A stretch of 35,153 nt of DNA. Source: a bacterium. GTDB taxonomy: Bacteria > B130-G9. Shown piece after piece: positions 8,670-16,761 of this stretch (positions are counted from its first letter, which is position 1; the number at the start of each line of letters is the position of its first letter). The DNA lies in NCBI GenBank assembly GCA_021160245.1, contig JAGHCW010000028.1, forward strand, positions 1 to 35,153, given 5' to 3'. The notes below the pieces were generated by a model that worked only from the letters and a program-made list of their open reading frames with translations, had not been told where the DNA came from and searched no databases. The position numbers and the translations under genes were made by a program.

Positions 8670-8863
8670 GAGTTGCACCCGCTGGGTGATTATGGAGTAC
8701 GGCGGCCCAGGCGCCCTTTGGCTCGCCGCAGCCTGACGCGGCATCGACTTATGTTGATTCGCCTCCGCGTCAGAAAATAACTGTCTGAAAGATCAAGAAG
8801 GCAATCTATGGGAGGGTGGCGCCTGGCCACCACTAATGAAAGCGGCGTCGAACCGGCTGCGTC
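8670..8863. repeat. dispersed intergenic element, copy A
   Basis: A 194-base stretch that recurs at 19989-20183 in the same orientation, roughly 80 per cent identical by hand alignment. Conserved blocks include CCCGCTGGGTGATTATGGAG, GCCTGACGCGGCATCGAC, TAACTGTCTGAAAG, AAGGCAATCTAT and AATGAAAGCGG. The two ends are complementary with interruptions (CCGCT near the start with AGCGG near the end; ATTA and TGG with CCA and TAAT). Inside, CTGACGCGG and CCGCGTCAG form a perfect 9-pair stem in this copy, and TGGC(N5)GCCA a smaller one. It is flanked by the pentapeptide gene, by the broken hicB at 8880 and by otherwise blank sequence (8466-8669). No protein is encoded. It may be a MITE-like element or a structured RNA. 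Confidence 0.8.
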
Positions 8864-8879
8864 AATCTGACTATTCGGG

Positions 8880-9098
8880 TTAATTGAGCTTAGTTAGGTT
8901 TCGTAGATATAGTAAAGTAAGTGGCATTCCTCGCTCGGCGCGGACCTCAAGGCACTGCTTTGTCACATCCTCGATGTTCGAAGCGCCTCTTGCTCTGCCT
9001 TGCCCTGGCTTACACATCCGGGGACTGATGGACATTCGACGACAATCAGCCTCCTCGTTGCGATCGAATGTAATAGTGAATTTCACCAATAGTACCAC
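8880..9098 (-). pseudogene. hicB: HicB-family antitoxin gene with two compensating frameshifts
   Basis: The open frame from GTG 9098 begins like a HicB antitoxin (VKFTITFDRNEE) and ends like one (NIEDVTKQCLEVRAERGMPL), but the middle is scrambled. Between 9046 and about 8979 the next frame reads VVECPSVPGCVSQGKAEQEAL, the central signature of HicB. So one shift occurs near 9047 and a second, restoring the frame, near 8978. About 23 residues of the conserved beta-sheet core are replaced, which should destroy toxin binding. No hicA is present on either side: 18 bases separate it from qmcA and 16 from repeat element A. The weak ribosome site also fits decay. Sequencing error is possible but would need two separate indels. 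Confidence 0.78.
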
Positions 9099-9116
9099 TT
9101 AATTCTGCCGCTACTC

Positions 9117-10118
9117 TCAGCTCTCCTTTCTTTTCCCGCCGCCATCAAGCATCTCCTTGATGCCGCCAATTGAGCTCAGAATGCCCGTCGCCTCAAATGG
9201 CAAATAGACCACTTTGTTGTCCTTGCCCGAGACCATCTCCTTCAGCGTCTCGATATAGCGGACGGCGATGAGGTAGTTCGTCGGGTCGCCCTTGCTGACC
9301 GCAATCGCCTCGGTGATCATCCGAATAGCGTCCGCCTCGGCAGTCGCGACCTTTATCCGCGACTCGGCTTCACCCTCCGCTCTCAAGATGTTCGAGCGCT
9401 TCTCGCCCTCGGCCTTGCTGATCTTGGCCTCCCGAATGCCCTCTGCCTCAAGTATCCTGGACCGCTTTTCACCCTCAGCTGTGAGGATAACCGCTCGCCG
9501 GTCGCGCTCGGCCCGCATCTGCTTCTCCATCGCGTCCCGTATGTCCTTCGGTGGATTGATATCCTGAAGCTCAACGCGATTGACCTTGACCCCCCACTTG
9601 TCCGTCGCCTGGTCCAGTATCTCGCGCAGTTTAGTATTGATTGTGTCACGAGATGTTAACGTCTGGTCTAAGTCGAGCTCACCAATAACGTTTCTTAAGG
9701 TCGTTTGCGTCAGCTTCTCGATGGCCTCGGGGAGGTTTGCTATCTCATAGACGGCCTTGATTGGGTCTGTAACTTGGAAATAGAGCATCGCGTTGATCTC
9801 TGTAACGACGTTGTCCTTCGTGATGACGTTCTGTCGAGGGAAGTCATAGACCGACTCCCGAAGATCGATCCTCTTGACCAGGCGCCGCAAAACGATCTTG
9901 GCGCCGCGGTGGTCCTCCCGAGTATAACGCCACTCGATCTGCCTCGGCCTGTCAACTATCGGCCAAATGATGTTGATGCCAGACGTGAGCATCCGGTCGA
10001 ATTTACCGAGCCGCTCGATGACCAATGTCTCCGCCTGTTGGACGATCACCAGCCCCTTCATTGCGAAGATGATGACAAAAAGAACTAAAATGCCAAGAAT
10101 GAGCACCCCACCGGTCAT
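9117..10118 (-). CDS. qmcA: SPFH-domain stomatin/QmcA-like membrane protein
   Basis: 333 residues. One N-terminal membrane segment (about 4-25) is followed by the SPFH/band-7 domain (about 25-190: VVQQAETLVIERLGKFDR, YDFPRQNVITKDNV, ELDLDQTLTSRDTIN), then a long Glu/Arg/Ala-rich coiled coil with repeats of the type AEGEKRS (about 210-265), and a flexible end. Proteins of this kind oligomerise into scaffolds of membrane microdomains and influence local proteases. The gene starts three bases after nfeD, its standard partner, and both are on one transcript. Start ATG at 10118 is clear. No key region is missing. Confidence 0.93.
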   Translation of the reverse strand: MTGGVLILGILVLFVIIFAMKGLVIVQQAETLVIERLGKFDRMLTSGINIIWPIVDRPRQIEWRYTREDHRGAKIVLRRLVKRIDLRESVYDFPRQNVITKDNVVTEINAMLYFQVTDPIKAVYEIANLPEAIEKLTQTTLRNVIGELDLDQTLTSRDTINTKLREILDQATDKWGVKVNRVELQDINPPKDIRDAMEKQMRAERDRRAVILTAEGEKRSRILEAEGIREAKISKAEGEKRSNILRAEGEAESRIKVATAEADAIRMITEAIAVSKGDPTNYLIAVRYIETLKEMVSGKDNKVVYLPFEATGILSSIGGIKEMLDGGGKRKES

Positions 10119-10121
10119 AAT

Positions 10122-10592
10122 CTACCCTCCTGCATTTTGTGAAATCCGCTTGACGAATAGCTTCGTCCCTTCAACCTTCGTAACCTCGATTCTCTCGCCC
10201 TTTTCAATCTCGCAATCTTCAGCAGACACCCCTCGCCAATCCTCACCTCCGACGTTGACCCTGCCCTGCTCAATGGCCGGAACGATCTTCATCGTCACAA
10301 GCCCAGTCTTCCCGACAAGAGCATCAACATTCGTCCTCGCCTTCGTATCATCCGGCCTATGAAAGTACCTAATGAATAGAGGCCTGACAGCCAAGAAGGA
10401 TATGAACGATGCGATGCAGAAGACGATGATTTCAGCCACAAGGCCCAGGCCAAAAAGGGCAAACAGAGCCGATACAAGGCAGCCCACGCCGAAGCAAGCC
10501 AACACGAAGCCCGGTGTGAATAACTCGGCGATGAAGAGAATACCCGCCGCGATAAGCCATAGATGCCAATTCTCCAACGCGAATCCCTCCAT
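10122..10592 (-). CDS. nfeD: NfeD-like protein with OB-fold domain
   Basis: 156 residues: three to four membrane segments in residues 8-85 (LWLIAAGILFIAELF, VSALFALFGLG, EIIVFCIASFISFLAV) and a C-terminal OB-fold (LVGKTGLVTMKI through GRVNVGGEDWRGVS to GERIEVTKVEGTKLFVKR). This is the short NfeD form, without the ClpP-like serine protease found in long forms. It acts in the membrane with stomatin-type proteins, and the qmcA gene follows after three bases. The start at ATG 10592 is inferred from family length; the ribosome site is poor. An in-frame ATG at 10652 would add 20 unrelated residues and lies directly at a palindrome, so it is less likely. Confidence 0.9.
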   Translation of the reverse strand: MEGFALENWHLWLIAAGILFIAELFTPGFVLACFGVGCLVSALFALFGLGLVAEIIVFCIASFISFLAVRPLFIRYFHRPDDTKARTNVDALVGKTGLVTMKIVPAIEQGRVNVGGEDWRGVSAEDCEIEKGERIEVTKVEGTKLFVKRISQNAGG

Positions 10593-10651
10593 GTTGTTTT
10601 TTGAACGCGCCGCCTCTAAACGACGCCATAGTAACTGAACGGCGCCTCGCA

Positions 10652-10691
10652 TTCAAGAACTGTTCTTGAAGCGCCTCGATCAATCGAGGCG
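10652..10691. promoter_or_regulatory. two adjacent perfect palindromes upstream of nfeD
   Basis: TTCAAGAACTGTTCTTGAA (10652-10670) is a 19-base palindrome around one central base. One base later CGCCTCGATCAATCGAGGCG (10672-10691) is a 20-base palindrome: nine pairs around CA. Both have spacers too short for a stable RNA loop without melting pairs, which favours protein binding to DNA. They lie 60-100 bases ahead of the nfeD start, in the 319-base divergent gap to fmdB, so they could be operators. No other gene is supported in this gap. Confidence 0.5.
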
Positions 10692-10792
10692 TCGATCTGT
10701 TCGTTGTGTCTGACAAGAGCCTCAATCGATCTGATGCAAGATTCTCGATTTGGATCCTAGAGATATAGGGAACCTTGCGCGTGCCCCAGCAG

Positions 10793-10821
10793 TTGACATA
10801 GAGCGTGTCGGGCCATAGTGT
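10793..10821 (+). promoter_or_regulatory. candidate -35/-10 promoter for fmdB-dnaJ
   Basis: A perfect TTGACA (10793-10798) is followed after 17 bases by TAGTGT (10816-10821), which matches the -10 consensus at only three of six positions. It would give a leader of about 85 bases before fmdB. The spacing and -35 are good; the -10 is weak. No CIRCE heat-shock operator is present nearby. Confidence 0.3.
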
Positions 10822-10911
10822 AGGATTGTCGAGGAAAGGCCTCAAGTTATCAATGCGATCTCCCTAAATGGCCTTGGGAGTCTGCGAGCGAATACGCGGG
10901 AGGTGGTTCTG

Positions 10912-11238
10912 TTGCCGCTTTATGAGTATCAGTGCAAGACGTGTGGGAAAAAGATAGAGATCATTCAGGATGTGGATCACGAGGCGCCAGAATGCTGTCC
11001 TGTGTGCAAGGGCGAGCTCAAGAGGCTATTGGGCGTGCCGGCTCTGATCTTCAAAGGGACCGGATTTTATGCGACGGACTATGCCAAGAAGGGCACGATC
11101 GGGCGCCCGGGAAAGCAGACGAGTGATCAAGAGCCTGCGGATTCACAGAAAGCCGGCAAGTCGGATGGAGATGACAAGGACTCTTCGATGAAAGCGGATA
11201 AATCCGTTGCCGGAGACGCAGACAAGCCGGTGGCATAG
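10912..11238 (+). CDS. FmdB-family zinc-ribbon protein
   Basis: 108 residues. The start MPLYEYQCKTCG and the four cysteines Cys8, Cys11, Cys29 and Cys32 are the FmdB/CxxC regulatory-protein zinc ribbon; after it comes LGVPALIFKGTGFYATDY, the usual family ending. The last 35 residues are low-complexity Lys/Asp/Ser/Ala and likely disordered. Family members are small proteins of uncertain role, first seen beside formamidase genes. I choose TTG at 10912 because the GGGAGG site is eight bases ahead and the protein then begins as relatives do; GTG at 10903 is too near that site. It ends three bases before dnaJ, so the two are translated from one message. Confidence 0.85.
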   Translation: MPLYEYQCKTCGKKIEIIQDVDHEAPECCPVCKGELKRLLGVPALIFKGTGFYATDYAKKGTIGRPGKQTSDQEPADSQKAGKSDGDDKDSSMKADKSVAGDADKPVA

Positions 11239-11241
11239 GCG

Positions 11242-12354
11242 ATGGAGAAGAGGTGTTATTACGAGGTTCTTGGCGTTGCTCGTGACGTCAGCCCACAAGA
11301 ACTGAAGAAGGCCTATCGCAAGCTTGCCCTGAAATATCATCCCGACCGGTGCCCCGGAGATTCCGAGGCCGAGGAGTGTTTTAAGGAGGCGTCAGAGGCC
11401 TACCAGGTACTGAGCAACGGTGAGAAGCGAAGTATTTACGATCGGTATGGACACTCCGGCCTACAAAACGCCGGCTACCAGGGCTTCACGGGCTTCGATT
11501 CCGTCTTCTCATCTTTCGAAGACATCTTCGGCGATATGTTCGGCTTCGGCGGGCGGTCTTCACGCCGGGCGACGCCTCGGGGCGAGGATTTGCGGCTAGA
11601 CCTCGAGGTCTCATTTGAGGATGCGGTTTTCGGAAAGAACATTGAGGTCGAGGTCTTGAGACTGGTTGTCTGCGAAGAATGCGGAGGCTCAGGCGCCAGG
11701 TCAGACGAGGACGTAACGGTGTGCCCTACGTGTCAGGGACGCGGCTCTGTCGTCTCCGGTCTTGGCTTCATACAGGTTAGCTCCACATGTCCCAGATGCA
11801 GAGGCGCGGGCCGGGTCGTCCAGGCCAGATGCTCTGTCTGCAAGGGCAAGCGACTTGTTAGGAAGAGACAGAATATGACGGTCGGCATTCCAGCTGGCGT
11901 TGAGAGCGGCAATTACATATCGTTCAAGGGTGAGGGCAACCAGGCGCCGGGAGGCGTCCCGGGAGATTTGCACGTGGTATTCGAGGTGAAAGAGCATGAG
12001 TTTTTCACAAGGCATGGAAGCGATATTCTCTGCGAGGTGCCGATCTCGTTCACGCAGGCGGCGCTTGGCGCGACGATAGAGGTGCCGGCCCTTAGGTCGA
12101 AGGCAACTATCACTGTACCACCGGGCACCCAGACGGGAGCGTCTTTTAGGGTTCCAGGGAAAGGCGTGCCCGGCAGAACTTCCCGTTCAAGTGGAGACAT
12201 GCACGTTAAGGTCGTTGTCAAGACGCCGAATAGTCTGGCGCCTGAACAGGAGACGCTTCTGCGAGAATTCGCCAGACTATCGGGCGAGAACGTGGCGGAA
12301 CCACAGGGCGGCCGCTTCCGGCGTTTTGCGGATAAGGTGTCGAAGATGTGTTGA
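11242..12354 (+). CDS. dnaJ: chaperone protein DnaJ
   Basis: 370 residues with the full type I layout: J domain (about 5-70) with the HPD motif at 33-35, Gly/Phe region (72-107), four-cluster zinc domain (Cys144/147, 161/164, 183/186, 197/200), and C-terminal substrate-binding domains. It activates the ATPase of DnaK and delivers unfolded substrates. The fourth cysteine motif reads CSVCKGKR, with Arg where Gly is typical; the cysteines themselves are intact. The start follows the fmdB stop by three bases. grpE is downstream on the same strand after 133 bases; dnaK and hrcA are not in the window. Confidence 0.96.
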   Translation: MEKRCYYEVLGVARDVSPQELKKAYRKLALKYHPDRCPGDSEAEECFKEASEAYQVLSNGEKRSIYDRYGHSGLQNAGYQGFTGFDSVFSSFEDIFGDMFGFGGRSSRRATPRGEDLRLDLEVSFEDAVFGKNIEVEVLRLVVCEECGGSGARSDEDVTVCPTCQGRGSVVSGLGFIQVSSTCPRCRGAGRVVQARCSVCKGKRLVRKRQNMTVGIPAGVESGNYISFKGEGNQAPGGVPGDLHVVFEVKEHEFFTRHGSDILCEVPISFTQAALGATIEVPALRSKATITVPPGTQTGASFRVPGKGVPGRTSRSSGDMHVKVVVKTPNSLAPEQETLLREFARLSGENVAEPQGGRFRRFADKVSKMC

Positions 12355-12389
12355 GTTCGTCCCCTATCTTTCCTAGTTTGAGGTGAAAT

Positions 12390-12452
12390 ATGTCTGAAAG
12401 CAATGCGGGCTTTGCACGGCGGTCCCATTGGTCTCCGGTCTTTGGGTATTAG
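12390..12452 (+). CDS. possible 20-residue leader peptide between dnaJ and grpE
   Basis: ATG at 12390 has a good ribosome site (GAGGTGAAAT directly ahead) and opens a 20-codon frame, MSESNAGFARRSHWSPVFGY, ending at TAG 12452. It lies 35 bases ahead of grpE in the dnaJ-grpE gap. The good initiation signal is the only support; no similarity is recognised. It could be a translated leader or chance. Confidence 0.25.
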   Translation: MSESNAGFARRSHWSPVFGY

Positions 12453-12487
12453 CCCGCCGGCAGATAAGGAATTGGTGATAGAGAACG

Positions 12488-13048
12488 ATGACAGAAGAAA
12501 ATCACGAAGAACAAGAAGAGCATGAGGCTGGAAAGGACGTGAAGAAAAGCGATTCTTCTCGGTCAAGGACTACCATACGCAAGGACAAGCTGTCGAAGTT
12601 GAAAGACAAGGCCGAACACGCCGACGAATATCTTGACAATCTGCTTCGACTACGGGCAGAGTTTGCCAACTTCAAGAGGCGCTCGGAGAAGGAGAGGCAG
12701 CGGTGGGCGCTTTGCGGGGAAGAGGAGCTCGTGAAGGAGCTTCTGCCCGTTCTGGACAATCTAGAGCGAGCCATTGAGGCGGCGAGGCAGGCCGGTACCG
12801 AGGGCCCGCTCCTTGATGGGATCGCGATGATTTACGACCAGACGTTGGAGGTCCTTAAGAAGAGGGGTATTAAGCGGATAGAGAGCGTTGGCAAGGAGTT
12901 TGACCCGAATGTCCATGAGGCGGTGGGTCAGGTATGCACAGATGACGTGCCGAACAACCACGTAATTGACGAGATGCAGGCTGGATACAGGTTTCACGAC
13001 AGGCTCCTTCGCCCGGCGATGGTTCGCGTCGCCAAGACTTGCCATTAG
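12488..13048 (+). CDS. grpE: nucleotide exchange factor GrpE
   Basis: 186 residues. A charged N-terminal tail (1-35) leads into the long coiled coil with AEFANFKRRSEKERQRW (about 57-73) and ELLPVLDNLERAI (about 84-96), then the beta domain with HEAVGQV and ending GYRFHDRLLRPAMVRVAK, the GrpE signature. It speeds ADP release from DnaK. Length is normal. The order dnaJ before grpE, without dnaK between them, differs from the common hrcA-grpE-dnaK-dnaJ cluster. tRNA-Lys begins 17 bases after the stop and may be on the same transcript. Confidence 0.95.
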   Translation: MTEENHEEQEEHEAGKDVKKSDSSRSRTTIRKDKLSKLKDKAEHADEYLDNLLRLRAEFANFKRRSEKERQRWALCGEEELVKELLPVLDNLERAIEAARQAGTEGPLLDGIAMIYDQTLEVLKKRGIKRIESVGKEFDPNVHEAVGQVCTDDVPNNHVIDEMQAGYRFHDRLLRPAMVRVAKTCH

Positions 13049-13065
13049 ATGAGATTGAAGCAGGT

Positions 13066-13138
13066 GGGCCGTTAGCTCAGTTGGTAGAGCATCTGCCTTT
13101 TAAGCAGAGGGTCGCAGGTTCGAATCCTGCACGGCTCA
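13066..13138 (+). tRNA. tRNA-Lys (anticodon TTT)
   Basis: A 73-base cloverleaf. The acceptor stem GGGCCGT/ACGGCTC has seven pairs with one G-T, the anticodon stem TCTGC/GCAGA holds the loop CTTTTAA with anticodon TTT (13099-13101), and the T arm GCAGG/CCTGC carries TTCGAAT. The discriminator is A at 13138 and no CCA is encoded. Confidence 0.97.
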
Positions 13139-13251
13139 CTTCTATAAATCTCGTCCAAAATCCCCACCAACAAGTCCCCATCAACAAGCCTGAGGCAGCC
13201 GTTTGTGAATAATGCGGCTAAATAGACTGATGGGGTCTATATGTCAGAAGT

Positions 13252-13272
13252 AATCCCATCCAATCTGGGATT
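13252..13272. terminator. candidate hairpin between convergent genes
   Basis: AATCCCA (13252-13258) and TGGGATT (13266-13272) form a perfect 7-pair stem around seven bases, two bases from the pgeF stop codon and about 115 bases after tRNA-Lys. It has only a short T-containing tail (TCTAT) on the plus strand, so termination is possible but unproven. The rest of 13139-13251 shows nothing clear. Confidence 0.3.
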
Positions 13273-13273
13273 T

Positions 13274-14068
13274 CTATCCCCGCGTTCCAATTATCGCGCC
13301 CAGGGAACCGATGAGGCGCCCGTCGCGGCGGTATGAGTAAAAGATGTCTTCGCGACAGTGGGTGCATAAGCCGGAGCTTATGATATTCTCGGCAAGTAAA
13401 CCCATTCGCCTCAACGAGTTCGCCACAAAAACCGGAAGGTCCACAAAGAAGTGGCCATCGCGAGATTCAACCACTGCGTCAGCGTTCTCGGCAGAGCTCT
13501 CGGCGAATTTTGCGGCGACGTCCCAGCCAACCTCAAAACAGCAGGGCTGTATCGCCGGCCCAAGCACGGCCGTCATCTCCTTCGGATTTGAGCCATAACG
13601 CTCAAACATCAATCGCACTGTGCTCTCTGCAATCCCGAGAAGCGCGCCTCGCCAGCCGGCGTGGAAGGCGCCAACCGGCCCGGCGGGATCGAAGAGAAGA
13701 GCAGGCAAACAATCCGCAGTGAGAATCATGAGCGAGGCGCCTGGGACATTGGTTGCCATGCCGTCCGCATTCGGAATTGCATCAGCGGGGTCCGCCGCGC
13801 CCTTGCCGGCATCTTGCGACTCAATGGCAACGGCCTCACCGGAGTGGGTCTGTCGGGCGGCGGTTAGTCTGGCAAAGTCGAGACCAATTGTATCGCACAG
13901 TTGCTTACGGCTCTTGACGATGGTCTTGGGGTCCGCCCCGCTCTTGAAACCCATGTCCTGATGTTTATAGCGGGTTGTGAAAGCGTGCCGTGCGCCGAGC
14001 TTGAGTAAATGAGGCGAGCGGATGTATTTTATGCCACCCTCGTCGATAATCTCCAGGCCTCGTCTCAT
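13274..14068 (-). CDS. pgeF: PgeF/YfiH-family copper oxidase-like protein
   Basis: 264 residues with the family metal ligands: His75 in ARQTHSGEAV, Cys120 in TADCLPALLF and His136 in GAFHAGWRG, followed by VLGPAIQPCCFEVG. Once called laccase-like, proteins of this family have been shown to act on purine nucleosides, and E. coli YfiH/PgeF is linked to peptidoglycan editing by removing wrong UDP-MurNAc-Ser. Which holds here is not decided by sequence. The ATG at 14068 overlaps the TGA of the MMPL exporter gene by four bases (ATGA), so the two are coupled. Confidence 0.92.
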   Translation of the reverse strand: MRRGLEIIDEGGIKYIRSPHLLKLGARHAFTTRYKHQDMGFKSGADPKTIVKSRKQLCDTIGLDFARLTAARQTHSGEAVAIESQDAGKGAADPADAIPNADGMATNVPGASLMILTADCLPALLFDPAGPVGAFHAGWRGALLGIAESTVRLMFERYGSNPKEMTAVLGPAIQPCCFEVGWDVAAKFAESSAENADAVVESRDGHFFVDLPVFVANSLRRMGLLAENIISSGLCTHCREDIFYSYRRDGRLIGSLGAIIGTRG

Positions 14069-16623
14069 CTCGATCTTACCTCAACTTTTTTCCCTGTGTA
14101 TAAGCTCAGCAAAGCCGGCAAGAACGTTATGGAAGCCAGCAGGGCACACCCGACGCCGATGATCGTAAAAACTCCGATCTGCGCAAGCGCCTCGAACCCG
14201 GCGAAGACCAACGTGCCGAATGCCAGAATCGTCGTCAGAGACGTCAGGACGAGGGCCTTGCCTGTCGATTTTATTGTATCCGTTACGCGGCCCTTTCCCT
14301 CAACGAAGCGATGCACGATGTGTATCCCGTCGTCTATGCCGATTCCGAGTATCATCGGTATGATAAAGAGGTTCACGGGGTTGAGATCGATCCCGAGCAG
14401 AGAGGCCGCGGCCAGCATCATCACCACCGCGCAGAGGAGAGGAACGATGGCGACCAGCGCCACAAGAGGTCTTCTGAAATGGGCGATGAGGACACCCAAG
14501 ACAGCGATGAGCGCTAGAATTGCCACGGTCCAAATATCTCTCGCAATCGTCCCCTTCAACTGCGCGATGAGATAGGGTGTGCTTGTGATTGACGCGCCAG
14601 CCCCGAGCCCTTCTTGGAGCTCATCCGCAAAACGTAGGGCATCGTCTTTGTTGCTCAATTGCTCAGATGGACTAAGGTGACAGGCAACATGAAGGCCATC
14701 AGACTCGACGCGCAAAAAGCGACCCATAAGCCTTAAAAGCTGCTTGTCTTGAGCCATGTTTCGGAAATCAATCAGAGCGTTTGCATTCTGCGCCTGCGAG
14801 ATTTGCTCTATGTAAGTTCGGAAGCCCTCGCTCATCCTGAGTCCGTTCTCAAAGGCCGCCGCCTCGAAATCGGCGACCATGCTGCTATGCGAAGCGGATT
14901 CCCTCAGTTCGGCGAGGCGCCGGAGATTGGCCTTTTGCCTATTAAGAGACGGGACAAAGTCGAGCAGTGACGAGGCTGACGACACCGCGCCTCGCTGCAT
15001 CATGTCGCTCAGTAATTTCCACGTTTCCCCCGAAAACTCCAGCGCCTCGGCGCTATTTACGACCTTCTTGTAGATTACCCAATCCTTGAAGCTGCCGCCA
15101 ACTTCGGCGCTTATCTCCGACTGGAGTCTCACGGCGGGCGAGGATTTCGCTCTGAGTTTGCTCAGGTCCTCGGAGAACTCCACCTGGGACACTCTGATAG
15201 CGGCCGCGACGGTCAGGAGAAGCCATATCCCGACGATTGCCCGAGGGTGCCTCGAGACTATGCTTGCCGCCTTCCCAAGCCCGAAACCGGTGAGACGGTA
15301 GGTGAACTTATGCCGGGCAAACCTCTCCTGCAGGGCTAGCAATGCGCCCAAAAGAGCCAATGTTGTGATTAGCGAGATGATTATACCGGCGCCGGCCAGG
15401 AGACCGAGATTCCTGATTCCTGCGAATCGAGAGAACGCACAACTGAAGAAAGCCAGCGAGGTGGTTGCCGCGCACGCCAGCGTTCCGACGCCCGTTCGGC
15501 TGTAAGAAAGAGCGAGCGCTGCGGGGCCTGTGCAACCGCGCGTGCGCTCCTCGGAATATCGGTTGTAAAGGTGCAGCGCAAAATCGATGCCGAGGCCAAC
15601 CATCGAGACAACTAGCACTATCGTCAACAGATTGATGTACCCGAGGGTTAGGTAACAGAGCGCCAACGTGAATGTCACGGCGACTATCAGCGGCACACCA
15701 ACGTAGATCACGCAGCCGAGTCGGCGAAATGCAACGACGAAGAGGAGCACGACCAGTAAGAAAGACGCAGCCATTGTCTTGAACATGTCACCTTTGATGA
15801 GTTCGCTTTCCTCAAGAACAATTGCATGGGAGCCGGTGAACGAGAGCGAGAGCCGCCTCTTGGCCTCGCCACTGGTCCACTGATGCAGCTTGTCAAGCCA
15901 TTGGAAGGTCGCCTCTGCTTCTTTCGCAAGCGAGTCCAAGAGCCGGCGATCGAACTCCACGTTCTGAGGCACATCGGTTGGATGAATCAGCAGGAAAGCC
16001 ATCTTGTGGTCTTTGGCGAAATAGTAGCCGTCGAGTAGGTCGATCTTCAGGCCCTGCATAAGTTTCGGACTGTACTTCCATAAGAACTGCCGCAGGTTGA
16101 GCGGGTCCTGCATGATGAATTCCTTCTGCATGAGGCCAGCCTGCGATATGAGCGCCGCTCGAGCCTGCCCCAGGCCGTCCTTCATGCCCGACCTTGAGAG
16201 AATGCCGGCGATTTTGCAGAAATCATCTTCATCAAGAAAGAGAAATAGATACTTAAGAAAGAACTCTCTGAAGAACGTTATCGCTATCATGTTGGCGTTG
16301 AAATCAACATCATCGACCAAGCGGCTCTCTCTCGCTTTGTGGCCAAAATCCTTGATAAACTCCTGCATCAACGCTGCGTCGCCGGCGCCTTGGGAGCGCA
16401 GAACTCCGACGAGGGCCTCAGACCCGGAGAAGAGCGAGGCGGCCTCAAAGTAATTATCAACGCCCGCCTCGTCACGGGGAAGGAGCCCTCTCACGTCTGT
16501 TGTGAACTCGAGCTGAAACGCCAGCAGCAGGGCAACTAGCCAGCAGGCGAGCACGACGAGGATAATCCCAAGTGGGCGCCTGAAGCAGAGCTCGGCAATC
16601 CGGGTTAAAGGCCGTCTGAACAT
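14065..16623 (-). CDS. MMPL/RND-superfamily exporter (HpnN-like)
   Basis: 852 residues in the duplicated RND layout: one membrane helix (18-37), a large outside loop (about 40-270), a block of helices (about 283-440), then the same pattern again (helix near 465, loop to about 690, helices 695-845). The paired proton-relay helices are visible as MVGLGIDFALHLYNRY near 350 and MILGIGIDDGIHIVHRF near 775. Sequence style resembles the HpnN/MMPL proteins that move hopanoids or other lipids, but no hopanoid gene is nearby, so the substrate is open. No fusion protein or outer-membrane channel is adjacent. It starts at ATG 16623 and overlaps pgeF. Confidence 0.88.
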   Translation of the reverse strand: MFRRPLTRIAELCFRRPLGIILVVLACWLVALLLAFQLEFTTDVRGLLPRDEAGVDNYFEAASLFSGSEALVGVLRSQGAGDAALMQEFIKDFGHKARESRLVDDVDFNANMIAITFFREFFLKYLFLFLDEDDFCKIAGILSRSGMKDGLGQARAALISQAGLMQKEFIMQDPLNLRQFLWKYSPKLMQGLKIDLLDGYYFAKDHKMAFLLIHPTDVPQNVEFDRRLLDSLAKEAEATFQWLDKLHQWTSGEAKRRLSLSFTGSHAIVLEESELIKGDMFKTMAASFLLVVLLFVVAFRRLGCVIYVGVPLIVAVTFTLALCYLTLGYINLLTIVLVVSMVGLGIDFALHLYNRYSEERTRGCTGPAALALSYSRTGVGTLACAATTSLAFFSCAFSRFAGIRNLGLLAGAGIIISLITTLALLGALLALQERFARHKFTYRLTGFGLGKAASIVSRHPRAIVGIWLLLTVAAAIRVSQVEFSEDLSKLRAKSSPAVRLQSEISAEVGGSFKDWVIYKKVVNSAEALEFSGETWKLLSDMMQRGAVSSASSLLDFVPSLNRQKANLRRLAELRESASHSSMVADFEAAAFENGLRMSEGFRTYIEQISQAQNANALIDFRNMAQDKQLLRLMGRFLRVESDGLHVACHLSPSEQLSNKDDALRFADELQEGLGAGASITSTPYLIAQLKGTIARDIWTVAILALIAVLGVLIAHFRRPLVALVAIVPLLCAVVMMLAAASLLGIDLNPVNLFIIPMILGIGIDDGIHIVHRFVEGKGRVTDTIKSTGKALVLTSLTTILAFGTLVFAGFEALAQIGVFTIIGVGCALLASITFLPALLSLYTGKKVEVRSR

Positions 16624-16761
16624 CTTATATTATCCCGCCGTGGGCTCATGTCTTTGGCGATACACCGACAGGTCCTTTAGAGGAGCCGCTGGTTAGAGAG
16701 GCTGTGCGTTGAGGTCGGTCAATGGTCCAACCTGGGCTGAGAGTGCTTGTTCGTCCGGGTC

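Noticed and set aside
8884-9102. 72-codon plus-strand frame opposite the hicB remnant
   Set aside because: It is antisense to sequence clearly explained as decayed hicB.
10432-10845. 137-codon minus-strand frame across the nfeD start and upstream palindromes
   Set aside because: TTG start without a ribosome site, overlaps nfeD in another phase, and no family resemblance. It may hold old coding sequence in its first half, but I cannot support it.
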